Shown: positions 23,727 through 32,422 of the stretch, piece after piece
Position numbering within the stretch: position 1 is the first letter of the stretch
Layout of the letters: each line of letters opens with the position of its first letter
Source: Lachnospiraceae bacterium
GTDB lineage: Bacteria > Bacillota > Clostridia > Lachnospirales > Lachnospiraceae
NCBI GenBank assembly: GCA_900768755.1
Contig: CAAGDV010000018.1
Coordinates: 1-34,971 of the forward strand
Direction: 5' to 3'
DNA length: 34,971 nucleotides
Notes under the pieces: model-generated
The model's input: the letters and a program-made list of their open reading frames with translations, nothing else
What the model was told of the DNA's origin: nothing
Database searches by the model: none
Program-made: the position numbers and the translations under genes

Positions 23727-25085
23727 ATGAAGATTATTATTGCCGGCAATGGTAAACTGGGCAATACACTTACCAAAAAGCTTTCGGCGGAGGGGCATGA
23801 CGTAACCCTCATTGACAACAAACAGAGTGTTTTGGAGAGCACCATTGAGACGTACGATGTTATGACCGTGTGCGGCAACTGTGCGTCGATGTCTGTTCTT
23901 AAGCAGGCGGAGATTGACAAGGCAGAGCTTCTGATTGCGGCGACCGATGCGGACGAGGTCAATCTTTTGTGCTGCTTTACCGCGCATTCCATCAACCCCA
24001 ATATCCATACGATTGCCCGCGTGCGCAATCCTGAATACTATGAGCAGGTGTACGCGATGCGCGACGCTTTTGCCCTGTCCATGATGGTCAACCCCGAGCG
24101 ACAGACTGCGGTCGAGATTGAGAGACTTCTTAAGTATCCGGGCTTTTTAAAGAGGGATACTTTTGCCAAGGGCAGGGTCGAACTTGTTGAGATTAAAGTC
24201 GATAAAGACAGCAGGCTCAACAATGTTGCGCTGTCCGACCTTAACGGAATAGTCAGATGTAAGGTACTGGTTTTTGCCGTTAAGAGAGAAGATAAGATTA
24301 TCACTCCGAAAGGTAATTTTGTCCTGAAGGAGAATGACCATATCTACGTTACGGCACCGTCCGATACGCTGACCGTGTTACTTAAAAATCTGGGAATCAT
24401 TACACATAAGGTTAAGAAAGTTATTGTCTGCGGCGGAGGAAGAGTCGGCTTCTACCTTGCCGAGAATCTTATCAGAAACGGTATAAGCGTCAAAATAGTC
24501 GAGCGTAACTATGACAAATGCGTGGAACTGGCAAAGCTTTTGCCGGAGGCCAATGTCGTATGCGGAGACGCCAGCAACCAGCAGCTTCTTGCCGGAGAGG
24601 GCATTGACGATTGCGATGCACTGGTTACAATGACCGGACTTGACGAGATGAACATGATTATCTCACTGTACGGAATCAACTGCAAGGTGCCGAAGGTAAT
24701 TACGAAAATTGGTTATGATGAGCAGCTGGCGTTGTGCGACAGGCTCGGACTCGGAAGCGTTGTCTGCCCCAAGAAGCTCTCGTGCGATTCCATTGTGCGT
24801 TATGTTCGCGCAATGCAGAACAAAACAGGCGCCGCCCATTCGGTACACGCGATTGCGGACGGCATGGCGGAGGCTTTGGAATTCAGAATCGACGAGAAGA
24901 CAATGCATTGCGGCGAGCCGTTTAAGACACTCAAAATCAAATCCAATGTGCTTATCGTGTGCATCACGCACGGCGCACATACCGAGATTCCCAACGGTGA
25001 TTCGTTCTTTAACAGAGGTGATACGGTTATTGTCGTCACAAACGGCGATACGGTTATTCATCAGTTTAACGATATCTTTTTGTAA
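23727..25085 (+). CDS. trkA: Trk potassium uptake regulatory protein TrkA
   Basis: Cytoplasmic ring-forming subunit that binds NAD(H)/ATP and gates TrkH. The 452-residue protein has two RCK units: NAD fold 1 begins MKIIIAGNGKLGNTL (1-15) with GHDVTLID, and fold 2 begins KVIVCGGGRVGFYLAENL (about 232-249). Each is followed by a smaller RCK-C domain, the second ending in GDTVIVVTNGD. This double RCK-N/RCK-C layout is that of full-length TrkA rather than KtrA. GAGGT lies before the ATG. The TrkH gene follows after 15 bases. Confidence 0.94.
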   Translation: MKIIIAGNGKLGNTLTKKLSAEGHDVTLIDNKQSVLESTIETYDVMTVCGNCASMSVLKQAEIDKAELLIAATDADEVNLLCCFTAHSINPNIHTIARVRNPEYYEQVYAMRDAFALSMMVNPERQTAVEIERLLKYPGFLKRDTFAKGRVELVEIKVDKDSRLNNVALSDLNGIVRCKVLVFAVKREDKIITPKGNFVLKENDHIYVTAPSDTLTVLLKNLGIITHKVKKVIVCGGGRVGFYLAENLIRNGISVKIVERNYDKCVELAKLLPEANVVCGDASNQQLLAGEGIDDCDALVTMTGLDEMNMIISLYGINCKVPKVITKIGYDEQLALCDRLGLGSVVCPKKLSCDSIVRYVRAMQNKTGAAHSVHAIADGMAEALEFRIDEKTMHCGEPFKTLKIKSNVLIVCITHGAHTEIPNGDSFFNRGDTVIVVTNGDTVIHQFNDIFL

Positions 25086-25100
25086 TTTTAGAGGTATGCC

Positions 25101-26555
25101 ATGAATTTCAAAATGATGGGGAAGCTTATTTCCCAGATTCAGTTTGTCGAGGCCATATTTATGGTTCCGGCGCTGGCTTTGTGCATATATGACAAAGATA
25201 TGAAGGCTGCGGGCGCTTTTGCCTGCAGCCTGTTAATAATTGCCGTTTTTTCGCTGGTGATGTTTCTCATCTGCCGAAAGGCCCAAAAGAAATTTTACGC
25301 CAGGGAAGGACTTGTGTGCGTTGCGTTAAGCTGGATAATGATGAGTCTTTTCGGCTGTCTGCCGTTTGTCATAAGCGGAGCAATCCCGGGGTTTATTGAT
25401 GCGCTTTTCGAGACAGTATCGGGCTTTACCACAACGGGAGCATCCATACTGAGCGATGTTGAGAGCATGTCAAGGGGACTTTTATTCTGGAGGAGCTTTA
25501 CCCACTGGATTGGGGGAATGGGCGTGCTTGTCTTTCTCCTTGCAGTGGTGTCGGTCGGAGGAAACAACAGCGGATACACGCTCCATCTTCTTCGGGCGGA
25601 GAGCCCCGGACCCAATGTCGGAAAGCTTGTGCCCAAGATGAGCGCTACCGCCAAAATCCTGTACCTGTTATATTTTCTTCTTACAGTTTTGGATTTTATT
25701 TTCCTGAAAGCGGGCGGAATGAGTATTTTTGAGGCGGTTTGTACCGCTATGGGAACTGCGGGAACGGGCGGCTTCGGAGTCAAAAACGACAGTATCGCGG
25801 GATATTCGCCGTACATTCAGAATGTCACGACTGTTTTTATGCTCCTGTTCGGAGTCAATTTCAGCTGCTATTACATGCTTGCAATCAGAAGATTCCGCGA
25901 GGTCTTTAAGGACGAGGAACTTCGGATGTATTTTCTGATTGTGTTAAGTGCTATTATCGTAATAACAATTAACATAAGACCTTTGTATGACAGCCTGGGC
26001 AATGCAATCAGGGATGCGAGCTTTCAGGTTGCCTCAATCACGACCACTACAGGCTTTGCTACGGCGGATTTTGACACATGGCCCAGCCTGTCGAAGGGAA
26101 TAATTGTTTTTCTCATGGCTATGGGCGCCTGCGCCGGAAGTACGGGCGGCGGCTTTAAAGTGGGCAGGGCGCTTTTGGTTATGAAGAACCTCAAAAGAAA
26201 CATTCATCAGACCTTGAATCCGAGAAAGGTTATGGTGGTGCGCAACAACGGCCAGATGATTGACGAGAAGGTAATTAACAACACAAGTGCGTACCTTGCA
26301 GCGTATGTTGTGATTGTTGTCATCAGTTTTCTGCTTGTATCAATTGACGGCAAATCCGTGACGACCAATCTGACATCGGTGCTTTCCTGCGTCAACAATA
26401 TCGGACCGGGACTGGAGGGCGTCGGACCGACCTGCAATTTCGGGTCGTTCAGTGTTTTCTCCAAAATAGTATTAATCATAGACATGCTTGCGGGAAGACT
26501 CGAGCTTTTTCCGCTAATTATATTATTATCAAAAAGTACCTGGAGCAACAGGTGA
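25101..26555 (+). CDS. trkH: Trk potassium transporter membrane subunit TrkH
   Basis: Potassium-translocating membrane protein, 484 residues, about ten helices. Four M1-P-M2-like repeats carry the filter segments: TVSGFTTTGASI, MGTAGTGGFGVK, ITTTTGFATADFD and VNNIGPGLEGVGP. ACAGSTGGGFKVGR precedes the cytoplasmic stretch KNLKRNIHQTLNPRKV. Pairing with TrkA directly upstream fits a complete uptake system. The protein is usual in length and ends LELFPLIILLSKSTW. The ATG is preceded by GAGGT. Confidence 0.94.
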   Translation: MNFKMMGKLISQIQFVEAIFMVPALALCIYDKDMKAAGAFACSLLIIAVFSLVMFLICRKAQKKFYAREGLVCVALSWIMMSLFGCLPFVISGAIPGFIDALFETVSGFTTTGASILSDVESMSRGLLFWRSFTHWIGGMGVLVFLLAVVSVGGNNSGYTLHLLRAESPGPNVGKLVPKMSATAKILYLLYFLLTVLDFIFLKAGGMSIFEAVCTAMGTAGTGGFGVKNDSIAGYSPYIQNVTTVFMLLFGVNFSCYYMLAIRRFREVFKDEELRMYFLIVLSAIIVITINIRPLYDSLGNAIRDASFQVASITTTTGFATADFDTWPSLSKGIIVFLMAMGACAGSTGGGFKVGRALLVMKNLKRNIHQTLNPRKVMVVRNNGQMIDEKVINNTSAYLAAYVVIVVISFLLVSIDGKSVTTNLTSVLSCVNNIGPGLEGVGPTCNFGSFSVFSKIVLIIDMLAGRLELFPLIILLSKSTWSNR

Positions 26556-26564
26556 GGGAGGATT

Positions 26565-27416
26565 ATGGCTCTTTATACAATTGAGAATGATTTGATAAAG
26601 GTTGATGTGGAGTCTTTCGGCGCGGAGATAAGGGCGATTACGCAAAAAGACTCCGAAAGAAGCGTAATGTGGAACGGGGATGCTGCGTTCTGGAAAAGGG
26701 TGTCGCCTGTACTTTTTCCCATCGTGGGGAGCCTTAAGGGCGGTGAGTACAGGCATGAGGGCATGACTTATGCGATGTCACAGCACGGATTTGCGAGGGA
26801 TTCGGAGTTTTTGTGCGACATACAGACTGCGGACACGCTTTCTTTTGTGCTTAAGGACAGTAAGGAGAGCAGGGCAAAATATCCTTTTGCCTTTGAACTA
26901 AGGATTACATATGTGCTTTTTGACGCGACCGTCAAGGTTAAGTGGGAAGTGACCAACGCGGGGGATGGCGAGATGCATTTTGCCATAGGAGGACATCCGG
27001 CGTTCATGCTCAAACCCGACAGCTTCATAAAGTTTGACACGGATAAGGATATTGTTTCGGGTGTGCTGCAGGGCGGCGTGCTGTCCGGGCGCACGAAGCT
27101 TCACGGTCTTACGGACGGATATTTAAAGATTACAAAGGATTTGTTTTCCGAGGACGCCCTGATCATCGAGGGCAATCAGGCTCACGAGGTATCGCTCTGC
27201 GATTCTTCCCGCAAGCCGTACCTTACGGTGAAGTTTGACGCGCCGCTTTTTGGGCTGTGGTCGCCTTCGGCAGAGGCGCCTTTTGTGTGCATTGAGCCGT
27301 GGTACGGAAGGTGCGACAGGGAGAATTTTGCCGGAGAACTCAAAGACCGGGAGTACAACAACACCCTAAAGGCACATGAGACTTTCAAAAAAGAGTACGA
27401 GATAGTAATCGGTTAG
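26565..27416 (+). CDS. Aldose 1-epimerase family protein (LacX/YeaD-like)
   Basis: Predicted cytoplasmic mutarotase-fold sugar epimerase of 283 residues, acting on an aldose or a hexose 6-phosphate. The beta-sandwich motifs are visible: SPVLFPIVGSL, SQHGFARDSEF with the catalytic-type histidine, GGHPAFML with the second histidine, and CIEPWYGRCD with the catalytic glutamate. This set resembles the LacX branch rather than GalM. GGGAGG precedes the ATG, which starts 9 bases after trkH. Exact substrate unknown. Confidence 0.87.
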   Translation: MALYTIENDLIKVDVESFGAEIRAITQKDSERSVMWNGDAAFWKRVSPVLFPIVGSLKGGEYRHEGMTYAMSQHGFARDSEFLCDIQTADTLSFVLKDSKESRAKYPFAFELRITYVLFDATVKVKWEVTNAGDGEMHFAIGGHPAFMLKPDSFIKFDTDKDIVSGVLQGGVLSGRTKLHGLTDGYLKITKDLFSEDALIIEGNQAHEVSLCDSSRKPYLTVKFDAPLFGLWSPSAEAPFVCIEPWYGRCDRENFAGELKDREYNNTLKAHETFKKEYEIVIG

Positions 27417-27432
27417 GCAGGGATAAGGTCGT

Positions 27433-28593
27433 ATGTCAGAGAAAAAGCCGGACATAGTCAGATGCCCGTATTCCGCGCGCTGTGGCGGCTGCGGATACAT
27501 TGGCGCGAATTATGAGGATACGCTGAAAAAGAAACAGGATGAGGTTGTAAAGCTGCTAAAGGGCTTCGGACATGTGAATGCAATTGTCGGTGCTGACAAT
27601 CCGTACAACTACCGCAACAAGGTTCATGCAGTGTTAAGCGGCGGAAGGCGCGGGGAGATATATGCCGGAACCTATGAGGCGGGAACGCATAAGGTTGTGG
27701 ATGTGAAAAACTGCGCTATCGATGATGTGAGGGCGGATGCCATAATACGAAGCGTTGTGGAGCTTATGCCGTCTTTTAAATATCAGCCGTATGATGAGGA
27801 TGCGCACCGAGGTTTTTTAAGGCACATTCTTGTGCGGACCGGGGCAAAAACAGGACAGATTCTTTTGTGCCTTGTGGTTGCGGACGAGGTTTTCCCGTCG
27901 GCAAAAAATTTTGTTAAGGCAATCCTTAACCTGCATCCCGATATCACTACGATTGTCATGAATGTTAACAATAGAAATACCGGCATGGTTCTGGGACAGC
28001 GCGAGCGTGTCCTCTACGGAAAAGGGTATATCGAGGATGAACTGTGCGGGCACAGATTCTGCATATCCACAAAATCCTTTTACCAGATTAATTCAGCCCA
28101 GTGCGAGAGATTGTACAGTATTGCGGTGGATTATGCAAAGCTTTCCGGAAACGAATATGTTCTGGATGCTTACAGCGGAATCGGTACGATTGGAATAACC
28201 GCGGCGGCGCGTGCACGAAGCGTTGTCGGAATAGAACTCAATCCCGACGCGGTGAGAGATGCAGTCCGCAATGTAAAAATAAACGGTATCACTAACGCGA
28301 GATTCATGCAGGGGGATGCAGGAGAGTTCATGGTGCGAGAAGCAGGGCAGGAGAGACGCTATGATGTTGTGTTTATGGACCCGCCCAGAGCCGGAAGCAG
28401 CAAGGATTTTTTGAAGGCAATAGCTGTGTCTGCACCGCGAAAAATCGTGTATGTGTCCTGCAATCCGCAGACGCTTGCGAGGGATATAAAGGAGCTATTA
28501 AAGAGCGGCTATGCGATGCGGGAATGCACGCCGGTCGATATGTTCCCGTGGACGGAGGGGATAGAGGCGGTGTGCCTCTTGGAACGGAAATAG
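27433..28593 (+). CDS. RlmD/RumA-type RNA (uracil-5-)-methyltransferase
   Basis: SAM-dependent enzyme that methylates uracil C5 in 23S rRNA or tRNA. The 386-residue protein starts with a [4Fe-4S] binding set, C11, C17, C20 and C94 (CPYSARCGGC and KNCAID). Conserved segments follow: FYQINSAQ, LDAYSGIGTIGI for SAM, MDPPRAG, and the nucleophile C343 in YVSCNPQTLARD. It lacks the N-terminal TRAM domain of RlmD, as do many short clostridial paralogues, so the target U1939 versus U747 or U54 is unclear. Downstream sequence changes abruptly into a truncated flagellin 25 bases after its stop. Confidence 0.9.
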   Translation: MSEKKPDIVRCPYSARCGGCGYIGANYEDTLKKKQDEVVKLLKGFGHVNAIVGADNPYNYRNKVHAVLSGGRRGEIYAGTYEAGTHKVVDVKNCAIDDVRADAIIRSVVELMPSFKYQPYDEDAHRGFLRHILVRTGAKTGQILLCLVVADEVFPSAKNFVKAILNLHPDITTIVMNVNNRNTGMVLGQRERVLYGKGYIEDELCGHRFCISTKSFYQINSAQCERLYSIAVDYAKLSGNEYVLDAYSGIGTIGITAAARARSVVGIELNPDAVRDAVRNVKINGITNARFMQGDAGEFMVREAGQERRYDVVFMDPPRAGSSKDFLKAIAVSAPRKIVYVSCNPQTLARDIKELLKSGYAMRECTPVDMFPWTEGIEAVCLLERK

Positions 28594-28618
28594 AAATTCC
28601 CGTACAAGAGAAAAGAAT

Positions 28619-29853
28619 ATGGAGAAACTGTCCTCGGGATACAAGATTAACCGCGCGGCGGATGATGCGGCGAGTCTGTCTATCTCAGAAAAGATGCGAT
28701 GGCAGATAAGAGGACTTGACAAAGCGGTTAAGAATGCGGAGGACGGTAAATCGTTAATACAGGTGGCCGACGGAGCATTGAATGAGATGCATGGCGTCCT
28801 TCAACGCGCGAATGAATTGGCAACACAGGCCGCAAATGATACCAACACTGTGGCGGACAGAGATGCAATCCAAAGAGAGATTGATTCGCTTGTAAAGGAA
28901 GTTAACGGGATTTCAAAGGATACAACTTTTAATACAATGCGATTCTCAGCACACCGGCGCTGGTAAATATTGATACGGAGGATTACAGCAGGGCTACGCT
29001 TGATACCCCGGTTACTATTGCCGGGACCACATATTCACGCAGTAAGGCAATGGATTTTTCGGCTATCAACAGTTCCAATCTTGAGCAGCTTGTAGGAAAA
29101 ACATTTATGGTTCATTGCAGTCAGGGATGCTCACAGAAATTTGTGTTCACTTTTACTGATTCCGGAACATCGGAAGCGACGCTGGGAGGAACTGCAAGCA
29201 GACCGGACATTAATGTTAAGATAAATGTCAATGATGTCAATAATGGCGTTGAATTGGCGCAGAAGATATATGACCTTGCTGCGGTACATAACGATGTGAT
29301 AGCTAATGCCGACCCATCAAGTACGGGCAGCCGTCCCGCAGGTTCTACCTATATCGGGCACGATAATGCCATGATAGTTGATGGAGGGGAACTTACTTTT
29401 TTTGCCTTGGACAGCAGTAACATGGGGTATATAGAAGCCACAGAGTTGGGAGCTTCGGATGTTAACCTTAATCTGCAGGTGGGAGCACTTGAGAAACAGG
29501 GCGTAGAGATACAGCTAAGAACGATAAACAGCACCACACTTGGAATAAACTCACTTGATGTTTCTGATTTTAATAAGGCCGGAGATGCGATGACGAGAAT
29601 TCAGAATGCGATTAACGGTGTGTCGGAATACAGATCATATCTTGGCGCAATTCAGAACAGGCTTGAACATACGATAGATAATCTGAAGAATACAAGTGAA
29701 AATACTCAGAGCGCGGAATCGTTAATCAGGGATACCGATATGGCAAAAGAAATTACGGAGTACAGTAAGAATAATATTCTTTCACAGGCTGGCCAGGCCA
29801 TGATTGCACAGGCAAACCAGACCGCGCAGGGCATTCTGAATCTACTGGGCTGA
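28619..29853 (+). pseudogene. Flagellin pseudogene (5' truncated, frameshifted)
   Basis: Flagellin subunit, broken in two ways. The reading frame at 28619-28966 starts directly at MEKLSSGYKINRAADDAASLSISEKMR; about 30 N-terminal D0 residues that normally precede LEKLSSG are missing and no ribosome site precedes the ATG. After DTTFNTMR the frame runs into a stop, while the next frame continues as ILSTPALVNIDTEDYS from about 28942; adding one base there (for example GA-A-TTC) restores a continuous flagellin. The rest (to 29853) contains a variable D2/D3 region and an intact C-terminus with the helices ENTQSAESLIRDTDMAKE and SQAGQAMIAQANQTAQGILNLLG. The D0 N-terminus is needed for export and filament assembly, so function is unlikely. 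A sequencing error could explain the frameshift but not the truncation. Confidence 0.85.
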
Positions 29854-29940
29854 CATAATTAAAACGTGATTTAATTATATGCAGTATCGGGTAATAACAA
29901 TTTTGTCTGACTGATGCGTCAGAAGACTCAGGTTACAGGC

Positions 29941-29968
29941 AAATCTCATCAGACGAGACTTGTTTTTT
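29941..29968 (+). terminator. Terminator after the flagellin remnant
   Basis: AAATCTC (29941-29947) pairs with GAGACTT (29955-29961) apart from one mismatch, followed by G and six T residues. A further small hairpin (TCTGAC/GTCAGA) lies just upstream around 29905-29922. The following promoter overlaps its T-run. Confidence 0.6.
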
Positions 29969-29988
29969 GCTGTTCATAATGATAGAAT
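29960..29988 (+). promoter_or_regulatory. Promoter of the small membrane protein pair
   Basis: TTGTTT (29960-29965), 17 bases, TAGAAT (29983-29988). It starts in the tail of the flagellin terminator, giving a leader of about 23 bases before the first gene. Confidence 0.5.
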
Positions 29989-30017
29989 AATAGTAATATT
30001 TTACGGAGGTAATGACT

Positions 30018-30431
30018 ATGGCATGTTTTGTTGTTCCGGTTACGGAAGCGGTTGTAACTACGATTGCCGCAAAGGTAATCAAGAATAAGGAGAAGAAGAG
30101 GGAAGCAGAGATAACGGTTTCAGAAAGTGTTGTTGAGAATCCGGTTAAGATTAAGTTTTCCGCCAAGCTTTCGTGGCTTAATAAGCTTCTGTGGGGCGGC
30201 TCTGCGCTTCTGGCATTTGAGCATCTGTGGCATGGAGAGATAGTTCCGTATTTTCCTTTCCTGACCGCTGTTAAGACCCATGAGACCGCCGGCATGTTAG
30301 CCGAGATGGGGACGACGGGTGTTGCGATGACTGTCGCGGTTACGGCACTCTGGGGATGTATGCTTACGGTGTCTTCATTTATGGAGAAGAAGGCATTGCG
30401 TGCGTCAAAGACTGCGCGCGAGGAGGCATAA
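30018..30431 (+). CDS. Small membrane protein of unknown function (first of pair)
   Basis: I do not recognise a characterised family. The 137-residue protein begins MACFVVPVTEAVVTTIAAKVIKNK, a short hydrophobic and cysteine-containing start, then a charged KNKEKKREAE stretch. Two more hydrophobic segments follow: LSWLNKLLWGGSALLAFEHLW (about 52-72) and TTGVAMTVAVTALWGCMLTVSSF (about 98-120), with a basic C-terminus. I choose ATG 30018, seven bases after ACGGAGGT; ATG 30012 is too close. It lies two bases before a second small membrane protein, so the two probably work together. The embedded histidines (FEHLWHGE, KTHET) could bind metal or haem, but this is speculation. Confidence 0.75.
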   Translation: MACFVVPVTEAVVTTIAAKVIKNKEKKREAEITVSESVVENPVKIKFSAKLSWLNKLLWGGSALLAFEHLWHGEIVPYFPFLTAVKTHETAGMLAEMGTTGVAMTVAVTALWGCMLTVSSFMEKKALRASKTAREEA

Positions 30432-30433
30432 AT

Positions 30434-30751
30434 ATGACCTTGTTGGTAACTGTATTTGCAGCTATTATCAGCACAATCATCTGGTACAAGGGTGCGCCGA
30501 AGAATGAGATGAAGGTGAGCACGCTTTGCTTTATGTACTGGGGTGCCTCTCTTATGTGGCTTGTTGATGCGGTTGTTGAATACATAGAGGGCGGAGCGGA
30601 TTATTTTGCCCCGGCACCGGCTGATATGCTCAATGATTTTTTTCTTGGCATTTCAGCAGTTGCTTTCGGCATGGTTATATGGCTTGTTATTCTGCTTGTA
30701 AAAGACCCTAAGGGTGTAGTTAGGGCAGCATTGTTTAAAAAGAATAAGTAG
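30434..30751 (+). CDS. Small membrane protein of unknown function (second of pair)
   Basis: Unrecognised 105-residue protein with three hydrophobic segments: LLVTVFAAIISTIIWY (about 3-18), STLCFMYWGASLMWLVDAVVEY (about 29-50) and FLGISAVAFGMVIWLVILLV (about 71-90). The intervening loop is acidic and proline-rich (GGADYFAPAPADMLND) and the C-terminus basic. AGGAGG lies seven bases before the ATG and overlaps the end of the preceding gene. Same transcription unit as its partner, ended by a hairpin at 30761. Confidence 0.78.
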   Translation: MTLLVTVFAAIISTIIWYKGAPKNEMKVSTLCFMYWGASLMWLVDAVVEYIEGGADYFAPAPADMLNDFFLGISAVAFGMVIWLVILLVKDPKGVVRAALFKKNK

Positions 30752-30760
30752 TTTATTCAG

Positions 30761-30790
30761 GCGGTTCTGTCCTTAATGCAGGACCGCTTT
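30761..30790 (+). terminator. Terminator of the small membrane protein pair
   Basis: GCGGTTCTG (30761-30769) pairs with CAGGACCGC (30779-30787) including one G-U pair, loop of nine bases, then TTTAG. The T-run is short, so read-through into the DUF523 gene is possible. Confidence 0.6.
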
Positions 30791-30815
30791 AGCACATATA
30801 TTTTTTGGAGGATAC

Positions 30816-31256
30816 ATGGCAAAGATACTGGTCAGCAATTGCCTTTTAGGCTGCGAATGCAGATATAAAGGGGACGGAATGATGTGCGAGAGACTTGTCA
30901 AACTGGCAGAATATCACACGCTCATCGGCGTGTGCCCCGAACAGATGGGAGGGCTTTCGACGCCCAGGGACCCGGCTGAAATAGTGGGGGACAGAGTAAT
31001 TTCCAATAAAGGGCGCGATGTCACGGCACAGTATTTAAAAGGGGCAGAGACCGCGCTTTATATTGCGAAGCTTAATCATGTAAAATATGCAATACTCAAA
31101 GCCAACAGCCCATCCTGCGGCAAAGGCCGTATATATGACGGAACATTTTCCGGCAACAAAACAGACGGAAACGGAATAACCGCAGAACTTTTGATGAAAA
31201 ATGGTATTAAAGTATTTACTGAAGATGAGATAGATAAGATACCATTGAAGAAATAG
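30816..31256 (+). CDS. DUF523 protein, thiouracil desulfidase (TudS)-like
   Basis: The DUF523 family includes TudS, an oxygen-sensitive [4Fe-4S] enzyme that removes sulfur from 2- or 4-thiouracil to give uracil and sulfide. The 146-residue protein is a single-domain member. Three family cysteines that would hold the cluster are present: C9 in SNCLLGCECRYKG, C40 in GVCPEQMGGLSTPR, and C101 in NSPSCGKGRIYDGTFSG. The serines in SPSCG and glutamate in CPE match the conserved active-site neighbourhood as I recall it. Extra cysteines C13, C15 and C24 are present. TTGGAGGA precedes the ATG. It is followed 18 bases later by a YeiH-type exporter and faces uracil permease and upp genes, which fits a thio-uracil role. 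Confidence 0.82.
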   Translation: MAKILVSNCLLGCECRYKGDGMMCERLVKLAEYHTLIGVCPEQMGGLSTPRDPAEIVGDRVISNKGRDVTAQYLKGAETALYIAKLNHVKYAILKANSPSCGKGRIYDGTFSGNKTDGNGITAELLMKNGIKVFTEDEIDKIPLKK

Positions 31257-31274
31257 CATTAGGAGAGAACAGAA

Positions 31275-32363
31275 ATGGAGTTTATAAAGAAGAACGGCCC
31301 CGGAATCATACTGTGTGCAGTGATTGCAGGCATTGCAACACTGCTCGGGAAAATAACGATTGCGGGGTTTTCTTTTGAAGTGATAGGTGCACCTGTTTTT
31401 GCGATATTAATCGGCATGATTATTACAATAATACGGCCGGGACTTGCAGCGCACAGGTGCGTTTCGGGCGGAATAAAGTTTTCGTCCAAAAAAATACTGC
31501 AGTGGGCGGTAATTATTCTCGGATTTTCTCTTAATCTGGGGACAATCGTTTCGGTCGGCGCCAAAAGCCTTCCGGTTATTCTGTCCACAATCACAATTTC
31601 GCTGTTAATTGCCTGGGTGATGATGAAACTGCTCAAAATGGACGGAAAAGTATCGTGTCTTATAGGAGTGGGTTCATCCATATGCGGAGGCTCCGCGATT
31701 GCGGCCACAGCGCCTGTTATTGACGCTGATGACAGTGAAGTTGCGCAGTCGATTTCGGTTATTTTTCTATTCAATGTCCTTGCAGCACTTGTTTTTCCGA
31801 CCTTTGGACACGCCATCGGACTCGGAAGCGAGGGCTTTGCGATTTTTGCCGGAACGGCGGTGAATGATACTTCATCGGTAACTGCCTGCGCGACAACTGC
31901 GGAAAACATCTACGGCGTCGAAGGTATTCTTTCGGCGGCGGTGACGGTGAAGCTCACAAGAACCCTTGCCATCATCCCGATTACACTTGTGCTTGCGCTT
32001 TACAGAACCCATCAGGCAAAAAAGAACGGCACCGCCAAGGGCGGATATTCTTTTAAGAGCATTTTTCCGTTCTTTATTCTGTATTTTATCGGAGCGGCGG
32101 TTATAACAACAATTGTGGGAGTGCTTCCGGACAGCGCATTTACAGGATTTTATATGGGCACCTTTGTCAAAATAATGAAGTGGCTTGCCAAATTCTTTAT
32201 TGCGATGGCAATGTGCGCCATCGGACTTAACACGAATCTGATTACGCTTGTGAAAAAGGGCGGGAAGCCGATTCTTATGGGGCTTGCCTGCTGGATTGCA
32301 ATAACCGCGGTTTCAATTGCGGTGCAGCTTGCAACCGACATTTTCTACAGCAATATCGGGTGA
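31275..32363 (+). CDS. YeiH/UPF0324 family putative sulfate exporter-type transporter
   Basis: Inner-membrane protein of 362 residues, about ten to eleven helices. It belongs to the YeiH (COG2855) family, often named putative sulfate exporter though direct transport data are scarce. Recognisable segments are GPGIILC, QWAVIILGFSLNLGTIV, LIGVGSSICGGSAIAATAPVI, AGTAVNDTSSVTACA and KWLAKFFIAMAMCAIGLNTNL. AGGAGAG lies seven bases before the ATG. It is predicted to be in one transcription unit with the DUF523 gene, where it could export sulfide-derived anions released by desulfuration; this is an inference from neighbourhood. Confidence 0.85.
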   Translation: MEFIKKNGPGIILCAVIAGIATLLGKITIAGFSFEVIGAPVFAILIGMIITIIRPGLAAHRCVSGGIKFSSKKILQWAVIILGFSLNLGTIVSVGAKSLPVILSTITISLLIAWVMMKLLKMDGKVSCLIGVGSSICGGSAIAATAPVIDADDSEVAQSISVIFLFNVLAALVFPTFGHAIGLGSEGFAIFAGTAVNDTSSVTACATTAENIYGVEGILSAAVTVKLTRTLAIIPITLVLALYRTHQAKKNGTAKGGYSFKSIFPFFILYFIGAAVITTIVGVLPDSAFTGFYMGTFVKIMKWLAKFFIAMAMCAIGLNTNLITLVKKGGKPILMGLACWIAITAVSIAVQLATDIFYSNIG

Positions 32364-32388
32364 TTGATTAAAAGGCGCAGAAAGGCCG

Positions 32389-32417
32389 TTTTCAAGTAAA
32401 AGATAATATTATATAAT
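32389..32417 (+). promoter_or_regulatory. Orphan promoter-like element in a convergent gap
   Basis: TTTTCA (32389-32394), 17 bases, TATAAT (32412-32417). The -10 lies in a 14-base AT palindrome (32406-32419), so a -10 sequence is present on both strands. No protein gene follows on the + strand. Confidence 0.4.
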
Positions 32418-32422
32418 ATAAG

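Noticed and set aside
31259..31909. 216-codon minus strand frame antisense to the yeiH-like gene
   Set aside because: The + strand gene has a good ribosome site and clear family motifs. The antisense product has repeated Ile/Thr/Pro runs typical of reverse-complement membrane gene sequence.
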